From Dyadobacter chenhuakuii (lineage in GTDB: Bacteria > Bacteroidota > Bacteroidia > Cytophagales > Spirosomataceae), in NCBI RefSeq assembly GCF_023821985.2, contig NZ_CP098805.1, positions 310,001 through 374,000 on the forward strand: a DNA stretch of 64,000 bases. The letters run 5' to 3'. The position numbers and the translations under genes were made by a program. Shown here piece after piece: positions 7,953 through 17,744 of this stretch. Position 1 is the stretch's first letter. Each line of letters opens with the position of its first letter. The notes under the pieces are model-generated. The model made no database searches and was not told the DNA's origin. It was given only the letters and a program-made list of their open reading frames with translations.

Positions 7953-9680
7953 TTAGTCAACATTATACTCCCAAACCCGTTTCGAAGTTCCATCTAAGAC
8001 ATATATTTTATCGCCTATACTGTATATTGTCGAAGTGGAAATAAAATGCGTAGGGGAATTAGATTTTTTTGTCCAGCTATTCGTGGCAGGGCTATACTGG
8101 AACCAGTCTAGAATGTTCTTTGATCCGTAGTAAATTTTACCCTGACATGCAACCATTGTGTTTTCTTGGTTACCGATGGTATTACTTGTTGGGTTGTCGA
8201 ATGGGAAGGCATCTGCTTCAAACCAGTAATTCCCTCCTTTGTTAAAGCCGATCAATCTATTGGTTGGTAATAGAATATAAGGCGTATCATTGTTAGTACA
8301 ATACCCTTTGTAGCCACTGGAAACCGGGAAGTTGGTCAAGTAAGACCATGAGTCATTTGCAGCATTATATAACATAGTGGAAGTACTTGTAGTTGCAGTA
8401 TTTACGTTTAGGCCCAAGGAAAGAATCCCACCTGCTGACGTTGAAAATCCAACAGCTCCCGGCCGACCGATTGGCGAGGCATTTTCTTTTTTAGTCCAGG
8501 TGTCGTTTGTTGTGTTGTATTCCCACCAGTCGATCGGATATGTAAAGTTCTGGTAGACATATCCCAATCCGTAATAGATCTTATCTTGGTATAATAAAGC
8601 AGTGGCAAACTCGCGTTTTGTTCCCGGGAAACTTTTTACTTGTTTCCAAGCTTTTAGGCCTGGCTGATGCATCCAAACTTCATTTGTCAATTCATTGGTT
8701 GAAGAAAGTTTGCCACCTATTATAAATGCTTTGCCAAATATTCCCTCTGTGGTAATTACAGCGGCACCTCTTCGACTTGAAAATGGAGCTAATTCACCCG
8801 CTTCCCATGTATCGCTTTCAGGTACATATATTTCTATAACTGGACTGTAGACCGTTTCGCACTCTGTCACGAAATAACTTCGGAAATACACCGTTGAACC
8901 TCGTTTGTTCCATCCGGTCGCCCAGCCTCCGGATTTATTACCGGCATAGAAGTTCTTTTCATCGTTAATGGTAGGTTCCCTGTTGGTCGAAGACCAGCAC
9001 AAGCCAGATCCTTTTATGTAATATTCTTTGGGTGTGTTAGTATTCCAGATCAATGAAATTGATCTGGCACTAACCGACCCTTTGGTTATACTAGCGGATA
9101 ATAGAGCACTATTGAACTTGAACTGGAAGCTTTGAATATCACCGGCCGATAAACCTTTGTAAGTCTGTGTCAGATCGGGGTTCATGATACTTTCTTTGTC
9201 GCTTCCGTTGTAAGGTAGATCCAGCATCTGGCCAACATGATAAGCAATCGCTTTTTTCATCAAGCCCTCCGTCCATTGAAAATCGCTGTTTAAAAAGATA
9301 AAAGAGGAATCTACTCTTGTTAAGTCATAACTGGAAAATGAAAAGACGCCTTGACCCTCATTCTTTAGAAAATTCTCCTTAGTTAAAAACTGTATGCGGA
9401 GTTTACCATAAGCATTTTCACTGTTATTTTCTCCAAATTTAAGATAAGTGTCTTTGTCATTGAAATCATTAATTGCGCTAACAATCCACGTTTTATAAGA
9501 ATCTGACGTGGATATAGCTTCGACGGCTATTGAATATGGAATGTAACAAGAGTACAATCCCAATTTGTTAAAGTTGGATGCACTTCCAAATGGTAGTATA
9601 ACTTCTGGGACTACCTTTTGGCGATCTCTAGAACATGCCGAGCCAAGTAGAAGCAAAACGAAGATCGTAAGTTTTATCAA
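7953..9680 (-). CDS. Lipoprotein with inactive matrixin-like domain and Kelch repeats (575 aa)
   Basis: The signal peptide has a lipobox (LLLGSAC, Cys16). Residues about 40-190 look like a metzincin/matrixin domain, with the helix that should carry HExxHxxGxxH reading HVGQMLDLPYN from H148, and a Met-turn (SIMNP, 165-169) preserved. The catalytic Glu is Val149, and the second and third His are Met152 and Asn158, so zinc proteolysis is not expected. Residues about 270-575 contain Kelch-type blades (repeats of Y.....W....N.....R/G, e.g. YNTTNDTWTKKENA, YNAANDSWSYLTN). It is the first gene of the vWA/PP2C/kinase operon and would sit at the cell envelope; a binding or sensing role is inferred. 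Confidence 0.75.
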   Translation of the reverse strand: MIKLTIFVLLLLGSACSRDRQKVVPEVILPFGSASNFNKLGLYSCYIPYSIAVEAISTSDSYKTWIVSAINDFNDKDTYLKFGENNSENAYGKLRIQFLTKENFLKNEGQGVFSFSSYDLTRVDSSFIFLNSDFQWTEGLMKKAIAYHVGQMLDLPYNGSDKESIMNPDLTQTYKGLSAGDIQSFQFKFNSALLSASITKGSVSARSISLIWNTNTPKEYYIKGSGLCWSSTNREPTINDEKNFYAGNKSGGWATGWNKRGSTVYFRSYFVTECETVYSPVIEIYVPESDTWEAGELAPFSSRRGAAVITTEGIFGKAFIIGGKLSSTNELTNEVWMHQPGLKAWKQVKSFPGTKREFATALLYQDKIYYGLGYVYQNFTYPIDWWEYNTTNDTWTKKENASPIGRPGAVGFSTSAGGILSLGLNVNTATTSTSTMLYNAANDSWSYLTNFPVSSGYKGYCTNNDTPYILLPTNRLIGFNKGGNYWFEADAFPFDNPTSNTIGNQENTMVACQGKIYYGSKNILDWFQYSPATNSWTKKSNSPTHFISTSTIYSIGDKIYVLDGTSKRVWEYNVD

Positions 9681-10125
9681 TGGAGAAGGGGATCGAAGAA
9701 AAAGTATTAAAGATCAATCTAATATGTTGGTTATACAATAATGACTGAATTATATTTTTTTATTGGCAGTAAATCACCTGCGGCCGTCATTTTTTTTGCC
9801 ACGGCAAAAAGGAGAACGAAAAGTAATTTAGATTCACATAAATCGCGCGTTGGGCAACAATGGTGGAGTATATCCAGTTATTGGAGCTTGAAAGTACATC
9901 GCCAATATGCCTGAACTGAAACGGCCAACGGTACTTGGCCCCGAATCTCCACAAACGGTTGTATTGAAGCCTAACTTAGAACTGACAGACTTAGACGTCA
10001 CAATCATGCGCTGGGGATATACTACTAAAGGGGTTTTGAACCACGAACAAATCTCAGTAGTCTATAAAGATTTGATAACTTGCGCTCTCCACCTAGAATT
10101 GTGATTGAATTGACTGCTAAGCACC
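9681..10125 (+). other. Spacer between the vWA/kinase operon and mcrC, with a doubtful 65-aa ORF
   Basis: This region must hold the promoter of the minus-strand operon beginning at 9680. A plus-strand ORF at 9907-10104 (start MPELKRPTVL, containing TIMRWGYTT) has an in-frame stop just upstream and protein-like sequence before that stop. It may be a decayed gene; a weak likeness to the RWG motif of SOS-associated (SRAP) peptidases was noted but is not enough to name it. Nothing else is recognisable. Confidence 0.3.
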
Positions 10126-11403
10126 TCAGACGTGAATATAAGGCCCTGAATTATAGATTAGCGCCCATATATTGGTAGCAATATTTTTATTGAGCCCTAC
10201 CTCACTTAATACGGGTAGGGCACAGAGCTGGCAATAATGAATGCCACATGTGCCAGCCAATTTAAACGGGCGTGAAATTGTATCTTGGTTCGGTTCAGCT
10301 GCCGGATAGATAAGCAAACTCCGGGATGCTCGATAATGATGGTTGTAAGTAAACATTTGTTTCAAGTCATCTCCAGAAGGAACAAGTTGGGTGTTCACTT
10401 TCCACTTGGTATCCACAATGATATTAGGCCACTCTTCATCCATGACCTCTTTCTTTTCCAAATAGATGTCTGGCTTGATACTATGATTGCCCCAAAACGG
10501 CTTTGTGTTTTGACAGCTAATATTATAGGCATCAAAAAGCGCAGACTTTCTGATTCTCTGCCAGACATACTGCTCCCAAACCTTATTCATGTCGAATAAG
10601 AGCGCTAAAACCGGCTTTCGCCCAGCCATTAAATCAGGATGGTAATTTAGAAGTAATAATTCACAGAGTTGAATAGCTGGCTGATAGACACTCGTCTTTC
10701 TATTATAAACCAGTTCATTGAATAGGTCTGAGCTAGTCAATATGTCTGCTTGTTGAGGAAAATTGAGTAGCAGCGTGCGGGTGCGGCCGACAAGTAAAGG
10801 TTGATAAGTCAGCAAAGGAATAAGTCTCAACGTTTTGTAAAGAAGCTGATTGAGTAGATTATCGTTGTCATAGGTAGGGTGGTCTACATAAAAGCGCTCC
10901 TGATGGGCGTAATTTTGGGTAATTTGCCGATGTACGACTAATCTGCCCTTACAAGCTCCCTTATTTTCCTGCATCCGCCGATAAGCCTTCAATAAACCCT
11001 GATGTTGCAATAATTCAACCTCATCTAGAAACACGGCTATATACAACTCAAGGATTGAATGGGGCTTGACACGAAGGGAAGCTTGAGTGGGGCTTCGAAC
11101 ATCTAGCAAACGGCTTTCAATCAGCATGCCTATAAGTACCTGTTGCCACAAATTACCATCACTCACTTTCCCGATTTTTGGTAAAATTTCGATCGTTAGT
11201 GATCCAACCCGGATTACACCTACATATTGACTAAACTGTACACCTTGGTGGATCAGTTTGAAGTAAGGTTGAGGCTGCTTCTCATAATATCGGGTCAAAG
11301 CCGTTAAATGCTGTTGTGTAAAAGTCGATGACTCGTTGGCGATGACTCGTAACTTATCGTGCTCAAATACCTGAATAATCGTATCTCTGTTCATACAGTT
11401 CAC
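10126..11403 (-). CDS. mcrC: McrC-like nuclease subunit of a type IV restriction system (425 aa)
   Basis: The protein follows the McrC plan: an N-terminal beta-rich region with TIEILPKIGK, a helical middle with the family segment CKGRLVVHRQI, and a C-terminal PD-(D/E)xK nuclease core. The core shows IKPDIYL (Asp near 308) and IIVDTKWK (Asp/Lys near 327-330). McrC binds the McrB ring and cuts DNA containing modified cytosine. Its start ATG overlaps the mcrB stop (11400-11403), so the two are translationally coupled. It is the last gene of the BREX/McrBC transcription unit. Full length for the family. Confidence 0.88.
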   Translation of the reverse strand: MNCMNRDTIIQVFEHDKLRVIANESSTFTQQHLTALTRYYEKQPQPYFKLIHQGVQFSQYVGVIRVGSLTIEILPKIGKVSDGNLWQQVLIGMLIESRLLDVRSPTQASLRVKPHSILELYIAVFLDEVELLQHQGLLKAYRRMQENKGACKGRLVVHRQITQNYAHQERFYVDHPTYDNDNLLNQLLYKTLRLIPLLTYQPLLVGRTRTLLLNFPQQADILTSSDLFNELVYNRKTSVYQPAIQLCELLLLNYHPDLMAGRKPVLALLFDMNKVWEQYVWQRIRKSALFDAYNISCQNTKPFWGNHSIKPDIYLEKKEVMDEEWPNIIVDTKWKVNTQLVPSGDDLKQMFTYNHHYRASRSLLIYPAAEPNQDTISRPFKLAGTCGIHYCQLCALPVLSEVGLNKNIATNIWALIYNSGPYIHV

Positions 11404-13055
11404 AAAATCCCCCTAATAGCGTCAAGGGTTACCGGTTTTAGATCCCACAGGACAACTTCCTCATACTCGCTGGCTAAATCGGCGTCAAAGTCAGCAAACG
11501 AGGCTATTGATATCCGCTCCCCAACAAATCCTCTGCCAAGCACCAAGCCGATTTTTCGGTAGTCGTTATAGAAGTACTCCTGTAATAAAGGAACAATGCT
11601 GTAGCTAAAGGCATCAACCAGCTGCTGTTCGGTCTCCACGCTAGTAAGAAAAGCATGGCCAACACGCTGCTCTCTATTTCCCAACCGTTCTAACCGGTGA
11701 TTTATGGTCGTTAGCAGTTGATGCAGCGGAATGTCTGCAATAGAACGGTTTAATAAAGAGGGGTCAGGTGAGATCTCTCGGAAGATGAACCTGCGCCGTA
11801 ATGCGGTATCGAGGGCTTCAATACTCCGATCAGCCGTGTTCATCGTGCCGATTACATATAGGTTCAAGGGAACACCGAAAGGTTTTTTGGAATAGGGTAA
11901 GATCAGACTTGTTATTTCTTGATCCGCGCCCAACCGCTTATTGGTTTCCAGCAGCGTTATCAACTCCCCAAACGTAGCTGATACATTCGCCCGGTTGATC
12001 TCATCAATAAAAAGTGCGTAAGGGGGAGCTTGTTCAAACCGGGTTTCACGTTCCTCCTGAGTCACTCCCAGAGCCTGTGACAAGGAGTCAAAGCCCGCTA
12101 GCTTAGCCGCTTCATCACAAGCCCTGTAGAAAATGCCAGGTTCAATAGTGTAGCTAATTTGTCCACTCCCAGTTTGGCTCACAATTGGCTTAAGCCCTTC
12201 GATGAAGTCTTCGTAGGTAAACGCCTGGTGAAAGGTGACGAATGAATAGCGTTTGGGTTTGCCCTCCTCGTGGAAGTAATCGAAAAGTTTTGTTTGTAGA
12301 TAGTAGGTCTTACCCGTCCCCGGTGGGCCATACAGCAAGAGGTTTTTACTGGGTAAGATAGACGAATCGATTTGCATCGAGACCGGAATAGGAAGGTCTT
12401 CAGTAGAAAGACCGGATTCTTCCGGAGCACTATCAGTGGATGTTTTATACCGATCCTGACGAATCTTCATTTTTGCAAGCATGTGTTGAAATGCAGCCAG
12501 TTCAATCCGTTTTCCAGAAAAGTCAGGATACTCTTTTTTTGTGTCTGTAATAGCATCATCAACAGCAGGCAGAATCTCATCGATAAACCTTTTTAGTTCC
12601 CTAAGAGCATCCTCACCACCAGAATTTGACTTAGATGATTTGGGATAAATACCAAACCAAAGCATAGCATTTGACTTAATAGATTGTCTAAACTCTATTC
12701 CATGTTCAGTTAACTGAAATGCAATTTGATTTGCCAAATAATAGCATATCTGCAAGGCGGGATTTTTCTCATGGGCTTCTGCCGCGTTAGGCGTGAACAC
12801 TTGAAAATAATACTCAAATCCATTATCTAACGGTTTCACTATAAAGCCGCAAAAATCAATAGACGCGCCCGGGTAGTAGATAGGTACGTGCCAGCAGGTA
12901 AATCCCAAATAATTTGACGCTTTCGTGCCGATGAAGTAATCGGCTTCGGCTCCCTTTGATGCCTTTTTGCGAACGGAGAAGGTAAATGAAGGATCTTGTT
13001 CGTGTTTATGCCAAAGCGTCTCATAGACGGCACTCTCTAGTTCGGGGTAAGTCAT
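11400..13055 (-). CDS. mcrB: McrB-like AAA+ GTPase of a type IV restriction system (551 aa)
   Basis: The C-terminal half is an McrB AAA+ motor: Walker A GPPGTGKT near residues 241-248, Walker B LFIDEINRAN near 346-355, and the family signature TMNTADRSIEALDTALRRRF with the arginine finger region. The N-terminal ~200 residues differ from E. coli McrB (no recognisable DUF3578) and probably make the substrate-reading module. The family hydrolyses GTP and drives McrC. It lies 51 nt behind brxL on the same strand and overlaps mcrC, so it appears added to the tail of the BREX operon. Confidence 0.88.
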   Translation of the reverse strand: MTYPELESAVYETLWHKHEQDPSFTFSVRKKASKGAEADYFIGTKASNYLGFTCWHVPIYYPGASIDFCGFIVKPLDNGFEYYFQVFTPNAAEAHEKNPALQICYYLANQIAFQLTEHGIEFRQSIKSNAMLWFGIYPKSSKSNSGGEDALRELKRFIDEILPAVDDAITDTKKEYPDFSGKRIELAAFQHMLAKMKIRQDRYKTSTDSAPEESGLSTEDLPIPVSMQIDSSILPSKNLLLYGPPGTGKTYYLQTKLFDYFHEEGKPKRYSFVTFHQAFTYEDFIEGLKPIVSQTGSGQISYTIEPGIFYRACDEAAKLAGFDSLSQALGVTQEERETRFEQAPPYALFIDEINRANVSATFGELITLLETNKRLGADQEITSLILPYSKKPFGVPLNLYVIGTMNTADRSIEALDTALRRRFIFREISPDPSLLNRSIADIPLHQLLTTINHRLERLGNREQRVGHAFLTSVETEQQLVDAFSYSIVPLLQEYFYNDYRKIGLVLGRGFVGERISIASFADFDADLASEYEEVVLWDLKPVTLDAIRGIL

Positions 13056-13106
13056 ATTCGTGTCTGCCAGGTATAAATAATGGGTTTGGTAATCCCAGAG
13101 GTAAAT

Positions 13107-15239
13107 CTAACTTTTAAAAAAATCAATATTTGTTTCCAGGCAGGGGCGCAGACCATAATCATTGGTGCCAATCTGGAGGTAATTTCCGGCTGGAGACTGG
13201 AAATAGTCGAGGCCGCGACCCAGGCGAACACGCCAGCCGTTACTGAGCCATACTTCCCGGTCGTGCAGCGTCTCGCTGAAACGCAGCGTTAAAAAGACTC
13301 CCTGTTCTTCCAAGCTATCACCTAGCTGCGTAAACAACACTTTGTTTTTCTCCTGTTGTTCAGCAGAGTCTGCCCAGGTGACCAAAGTGACTTTCTCGCA
13401 GTCGCCCAGTTTTACCAACAGCTCACAAAAACGGAGAAAGTTACCAATCTGGTGGGACGTCCGGATAAAAGGGTCTTCCACTACAACCTCCACAGCACCC
13501 TTCAGATACGCACCAAATACAGTCTCATAGCTAAATCCTCGGTCGCCGTAATGGATTTTAACATGCTTCTCAGTGAGCGCTGGTGGAGTTATCTCAATAA
13601 TCGCATTTTCGTCGATCTCTGCATTTGTCAGCTCATCGGCTGTTGACGGTCGAACTGATTGAGCCGGCTCGTCGATAAGGACTCGTTTAATGGCTTCTGG
13701 CTCCTCAACTAATTGCTCTGCGCTGCGCCGTGGATTTTGGGTAGCCGTTGCATATCGGCTTTCTGGGCAGTAGATGATCTGCTCGATACCAGCAGAATCC
13801 ACGAAGGAAAGGTCAATCAACGCAAACTCGTCATCGGGTTTGCGCTTGTTCATTTGCTCTTTAACCCGTCTGCGCCCCTCAATAGCATAGGCCACTAACT
13901 CGTCTAGTTCGACCGGGCTGGGTTTGCCATCAGGGTGGATAATTTTGAGCAGACCACTAATTGTTTTACGAATAGCCAGTTCGTCGCGGCCCTGTACGTT
14001 AGGGCCTAGCTGAACCCGGTTTACAATATTAAAGTACTCCGTATTATGCTTGAAGAGGTAATGGAAAGCCTCGGCCATGTAGTCGGTGATGAGTCCGAAC
14101 TGGTTGGTCAAAAATTTCTGGTCGGTTTTAGGGATTTCCCAACCGGGCAGGAAGAAGAAAAACCGATCCTGTACGGCCAGGTCAAAAGCTTTTGGTAACG
14201 TTATAAATAGGTCGTGCTGATAGGAATTTACCAACTGTTCGACAGAGTGATCGATGTTACCCACGAAAGCAAAACTGGCCGAAGCAATGACTTCCTGACC
14301 ACGCGAAAACCGTCCATTAGCCATGTAGTCCTTCATGATCTGGATCGTATCGCTGTCTTTGATCTTCATATTACCGACTTCATCAAACCCGATATTGTCC
14401 CAGAAACCGACCGCGCCAACCTTCTTGCGGGCGTTATTGTAAAGCAACGTCGCCGTACTGGCCTGGCCACCACTAAGCAACGTGGAGTAGGGCGAAAACT
14501 CAGAATAGAAATACGATTTCCCCGTGCCACGCGGACCTAGTTCTAAAAAATTGTAGTTGCTCTGCACCAACGGAATCAACCGGGCTAGAAAGTGCAGTTT
14601 TAATCGCAGGCCAGAAGGGAATTTTGCCTTTATTTCGGGGGGTGGGTTGTCCATGATGGACGGATTCAGCCCTACACTCCGCAAAATGACATCAATCCAC
14701 TCGTCGCGCGTGAATGCCGAACGGCCTGTTAAAAACTGCTGCTCGTTGAATCGGGCCAGTTGGATAGGCTTTAACTCCTCGATATAAAACGCGTAATCGT
14801 CGTCCTCCACGTCGTTATGGGCTACTTTTACCTCAGCCCAGATACCGCCTTCCAGCAATTTCTCATTCTCAGCGTAAAACTTCTCGTTAATGGCAATGCG
14901 CGTCGAGTTGAAGTTCTCCATGGCCGCCCAGTGCCGTCGCTCGCGCTCGTAAAATTTGACGTGTACTTTGTCGATGAATTTATGTCGCCCTTTCTGATGT
15001 ACCATCGACTGCGCCCGGTTAGCCTCGTCAGGCCGTACGTAATTGCTCTCAATCACGTTTAACACGGCCTTCTTGCCTGCTTCAATTTCGTCGGGATCGT
15101 CGGTTGCGCAGTACTTGGAAAGCAGAAACTCCAGCACGAACGAGGGTACGTTAGCCGCTTTCTTGATCTGGTGGACCAGATCCTTCCGGACTACTTTGCC
15201 CGGAAACTGTTCATTCAATTTGTGATCGAGCGCGTCCAT
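13107..15239 (-). CDS. brxL: BREX-1 protein BrxL, Lon-like AAA ATPase (710 aa)
   Basis: The AAA core has Walker A GPRGTGKS near residues 234-241 and a Walker B region GFDEVGNMK near 281-289; the segment STATLLYNNARKKVGAVGFW between them is typical of BrxL. A C-terminal ~180-residue domain has the Lon-protease-like fold position but no convincing Ser-Lys dyad was identified by eye. Length is usual for the family. BrxL is the last core gene of type 1 BREX; it forms DNA-binding ring assemblies needed for phage exclusion. It begins 3 nt after pglZ ends. Confidence 0.92.
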   Translation of the reverse strand: MDALDHKLNEQFPGKVVRKDLVHQIKKAANVPSFVLEFLLSKYCATDDPDEIEAGKKAVLNVIESNYVRPDEANRAQSMVHQKGRHKFIDKVHVKFYERERRHWAAMENFNSTRIAINEKFYAENEKLLEGGIWAEVKVAHNDVEDDDYAFYIEELKPIQLARFNEQQFLTGRSAFTRDEWIDVILRSVGLNPSIMDNPPPEIKAKFPSGLRLKLHFLARLIPLVQSNYNFLELGPRGTGKSYFYSEFSPYSTLLSGGQASTATLLYNNARKKVGAVGFWDNIGFDEVGNMKIKDSDTIQIMKDYMANGRFSRGQEVIASASFAFVGNIDHSVEQLVNSYQHDLFITLPKAFDLAVQDRFFFFLPGWEIPKTDQKFLTNQFGLITDYMAEAFHYLFKHNTEYFNIVNRVQLGPNVQGRDELAIRKTISGLLKIIHPDGKPSPVELDELVAYAIEGRRRVKEQMNKRKPDDEFALIDLSFVDSAGIEQIIYCPESRYATATQNPRRSAEQLVEEPEAIKRVLIDEPAQSVRPSTADELTNAEIDENAIIEITPPALTEKHVKIHYGDRGFSYETVFGAYLKGAVEVVVEDPFIRTSHQIGNFLRFCELLVKLGDCEKVTLVTWADSAEQQEKNKVLFTQLGDSLEEQGVFLTLRFSETLHDREVWLSNGWRVRLGRGLDYFQSPAGNYLQIGTNDYGLRPCLETNIDFFKS

Positions 15240-15242
15240 AAG

Positions 15243-17744
15243 TTAAAATGAATAGTCAGTTCTGAGCGATAAAAAATGGTATTGTTTGCCCGTGGCGGGA
15301 TTGATGGCCACGACATCAAAATTGCCTTCGAAGTCCTCCTCCATTTCCAAGGTGAGGCTGCTGGTGGTTCCCGGTGTTAACTCGACGGTACCAGCTAGTA
15401 AATTCACTCCGGTTTGATCGGCCAGTGTACCTACGACCTCTCCACCGGCCACAGCTTCGATGCGAACGACGAGTGGCTCGGCGAATAGGCTCTCGGAAAA
15501 AGCTGCCACCTGAATAGAGGGACGCAGGCCTGTAATAAAGCCCTTTTTGTGACTTAGCGTTACATCAGCCTTCGATTCTGTTTTGACGACGGCCAGCCGT
15601 ACCGTCAGCACCGGTACAATATTTTCCTGGAGGGATAGACCTTCGTGGAAATACCGGGTGTTGGCCTGGTAAACACCAAACTGCCGGGCAAAGATGAACT
15701 GAGTGGCATCACTGCGGAGTGAGAGCCGCTCGGGCGTAAAGCCTAAGCTTGTATCACCGGGGGTACCGATGCCTGCCAGACAACGTTTTTTGGCCAACCA
15801 CCAGTCGCCAGGCGGTTTAGGCATGTTGTCGCCCGGCTCGTAGTCAGGGTGGAGCACAAAGCCGTGATCAGCGGCAATGACGACCTGTTTGTAGCCCACC
15901 TGCTTGAGTTTATTGACCGCCCGAACCAGCTTTTTGGCTGCTTCCTGAATGGGTAACAGGGCGTTGCTGCCCAATGATTCGCCGGAGGTATCAATCTCCG
16001 TGAGCGATAAACACAATAAATCGACGGGCTTCTGCTTAGGGCTATTGAGGAAATTGTCCAGTGACTGATGCTGCATTCTGTCGCCAAGCCGGGTACGTAG
16101 TACGCCCACTCGATCCTGTAGGTTCTTGAGTACCACCCCATCAAGTTCGGCTTCTATCGACTCGCCAACATGTCTTAGATAAAGCTTTTGATCCGCACCG
16201 GGCAACAGGGCCGCCATAGCCAGTTTGGTTACGGTCGGAATGAATGCGGCCGAAGGGATCAAATCGACGGTATGGCCGTTTTTGGTCAAAGCCGTGCCCA
16301 CTTCCTTGCCCAGCTCGAAGCGTAGGGCATCGGCCCAGATGTAGGCAGTAGGCAAATGTGCCTTAAGACTAGGTTCAATATACTTATTCCAGACCGATGT
16401 GTTCTGAAACGGCATCGTACCAGGCCAGCCCTCTCTCACAACCAACGATTGATACTGCTTTTGCAGCAACTCACTGCGGTTCCGGTAGTTTTGCCGCACG
16501 CGTTTGATATAGGTTTCAATCAATTCGCTGCGGTCAGGCAAAATGTCTGTGTATTGTTCGAATGACCGTTGAAACTGGTCGAACCGGTACCAGTTGTTGG
16601 TGTACTGCTCAACCAATTGAGCGAGGGTTTTGTGACTTTGGATGGCCTCGTCGGTCAGGGTACCAGCGAAACGCATCAGTTCCGCTCCACAGCGGGCTAC
16701 CTGCCAGTTGGCGGCCCGTTGGGGGTCGTGACCCTCCCAGATGTTGCCCTGTACTGCCGACCACTCCTGAGCAGCTTCAGCCAGTTTGCCTGCCAGAATA
16801 TCGTTAATGTAGCGGTGAAAATAGGTGTTGTCTTCAAAGGCGAAAGTGATGATTTCGCCTAGATCCGTTTCCTGAGCAAAAACATCTGACAGGCCTAAGT
16901 CCACGTCTACCTTACCGGCGTTTTCTACATACAGCTCCTCCCAGCCTTTTCGTTGCCGAAGCGTTTGACCTAGTTCAAGTATTAGCTTGCGCTGAGTCTC
17001 TCCGCCCCGAGGTACGTTCGCAAATTGAGCGGGCAATGGTACAGGTAGGTCATAAACGAACTCACTGAAGAGCACATACCGCCAGATTTCTTCCTGCACG
17101 TCGGGCAGCGCACCGCCGCTGCTTGCTTTAAGCCCCAATTGCTGTTTAGCGAAAGTCTTCCATTCGGCAGTGATCCCTTTTTGTTTTTTCCAGGCAATCG
17201 CCATATCAGGCGATCCCGTCATGAGGGCCAACACCATTTCTGCGTCGGAACGTGTTACACCCGATTTACCTCCGGTGAGGGTTTGCAGGAGCGCGTAGGT
17301 ATTTCCCGCTCCCAGCGCATCGACTGTCTCAAAGGATGGCTCGCTATCGGCAAAGATGGTATCGATCTTCGATTCCTGGCCAGGATAGCATGCTTTGCAC
17401 AATTCAACATAGCGGTCGGCGGGAGTGAGGGGAAAGATGGCTCCTCCAAGGCCAAACATAAAGTACGGGTCCTGAATGCGGGCCTGATTGTCGGTTGGCG
17501 ACTTGAGCGGGAGGTACAGCACCAGCCGGTCTTGATCGTTGGCGGGCAGTTCCTCAGTATAAATGCGCTGGGCCTCTTCGCGGGCTTTGATGAACGATTT
17601 GCTCGCATCGACTACGTGCACCAGGCCGGAGGCCAACGTTTGCACTAGGTCATGGTAGCGGCCATTGGGGTCATAAACCAGAAGGGTTGGTGAATCTACG
17701 AGCTTCTGCCGCAGATAGTCCGCGATGTACTGGTTGATGGTCAT
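15243..17744 (-). CDS. pglZ: BREX-1 alkaline-phosphatase-fold protein PglZ (833 aa)
   Basis: The PglZ domain is recognised by WADALRFELG near residue 468 (metal-binding Asp of the alkaline phosphatase superfamily), SLTEIDTSGES, and VVIAADHGF near 620 (Asp-His metal site). A beta-rich C-terminal domain follows. It is the marker protein of BREX systems and is believed to be a phosphodiesterase/nuclease-like partner of PglX. The start ATG overlaps the pglX stop by 4 nt (17741-17744). Confidence 0.93.
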   Translation of the reverse strand: MTINQYIADYLRQKLVDSPTLLVYDPNGRYHDLVQTLASGLVHVVDASKSFIKAREEAQRIYTEELPANDQDRLVLYLPLKSPTDNQARIQDPYFMFGLGGAIFPLTPADRYVELCKACYPGQESKIDTIFADSEPSFETVDALGAGNTYALLQTLTGGKSGVTRSDAEMVLALMTGSPDMAIAWKKQKGITAEWKTFAKQQLGLKASSGGALPDVQEEIWRYVLFSEFVYDLPVPLPAQFANVPRGGETQRKLILELGQTLRQRKGWEELYVENAGKVDVDLGLSDVFAQETDLGEIITFAFEDNTYFHRYINDILAGKLAEAAQEWSAVQGNIWEGHDPQRAANWQVARCGAELMRFAGTLTDEAIQSHKTLAQLVEQYTNNWYRFDQFQRSFEQYTDILPDRSELIETYIKRVRQNYRNRSELLQKQYQSLVVREGWPGTMPFQNTSVWNKYIEPSLKAHLPTAYIWADALRFELGKEVGTALTKNGHTVDLIPSAAFIPTVTKLAMAALLPGADQKLYLRHVGESIEAELDGVVLKNLQDRVGVLRTRLGDRMQHQSLDNFLNSPKQKPVDLLCLSLTEIDTSGESLGSNALLPIQEAAKKLVRAVNKLKQVGYKQVVIAADHGFVLHPDYEPGDNMPKPPGDWWLAKKRCLAGIGTPGDTSLGFTPERLSLRSDATQFIFARQFGVYQANTRYFHEGLSLQENIVPVLTVRLAVVKTESKADVTLSHKKGFITGLRPSIQVAAFSESLFAEPLVVRIEAVAGGEVVGTLADQTGVNLLAGTVELTPGTTSSLTLEMEEDFEGNFDVVAINPATGKQYHFLSLRTDYSF

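Noticed and set aside
9850..10104. SRAP (YedK-like) peptidase fragment
   Set aside because: Only a short RWG-like word matches; the catalytic N-terminal Cys and the other motifs are not present.
14214..15062. Several plus-strand ORFs of 70-110 codons inside BREX genes
   Set aside because: They are antisense shadows of brxL, pglZ and pglX in GC-richer DNA, without protein-like sequence.
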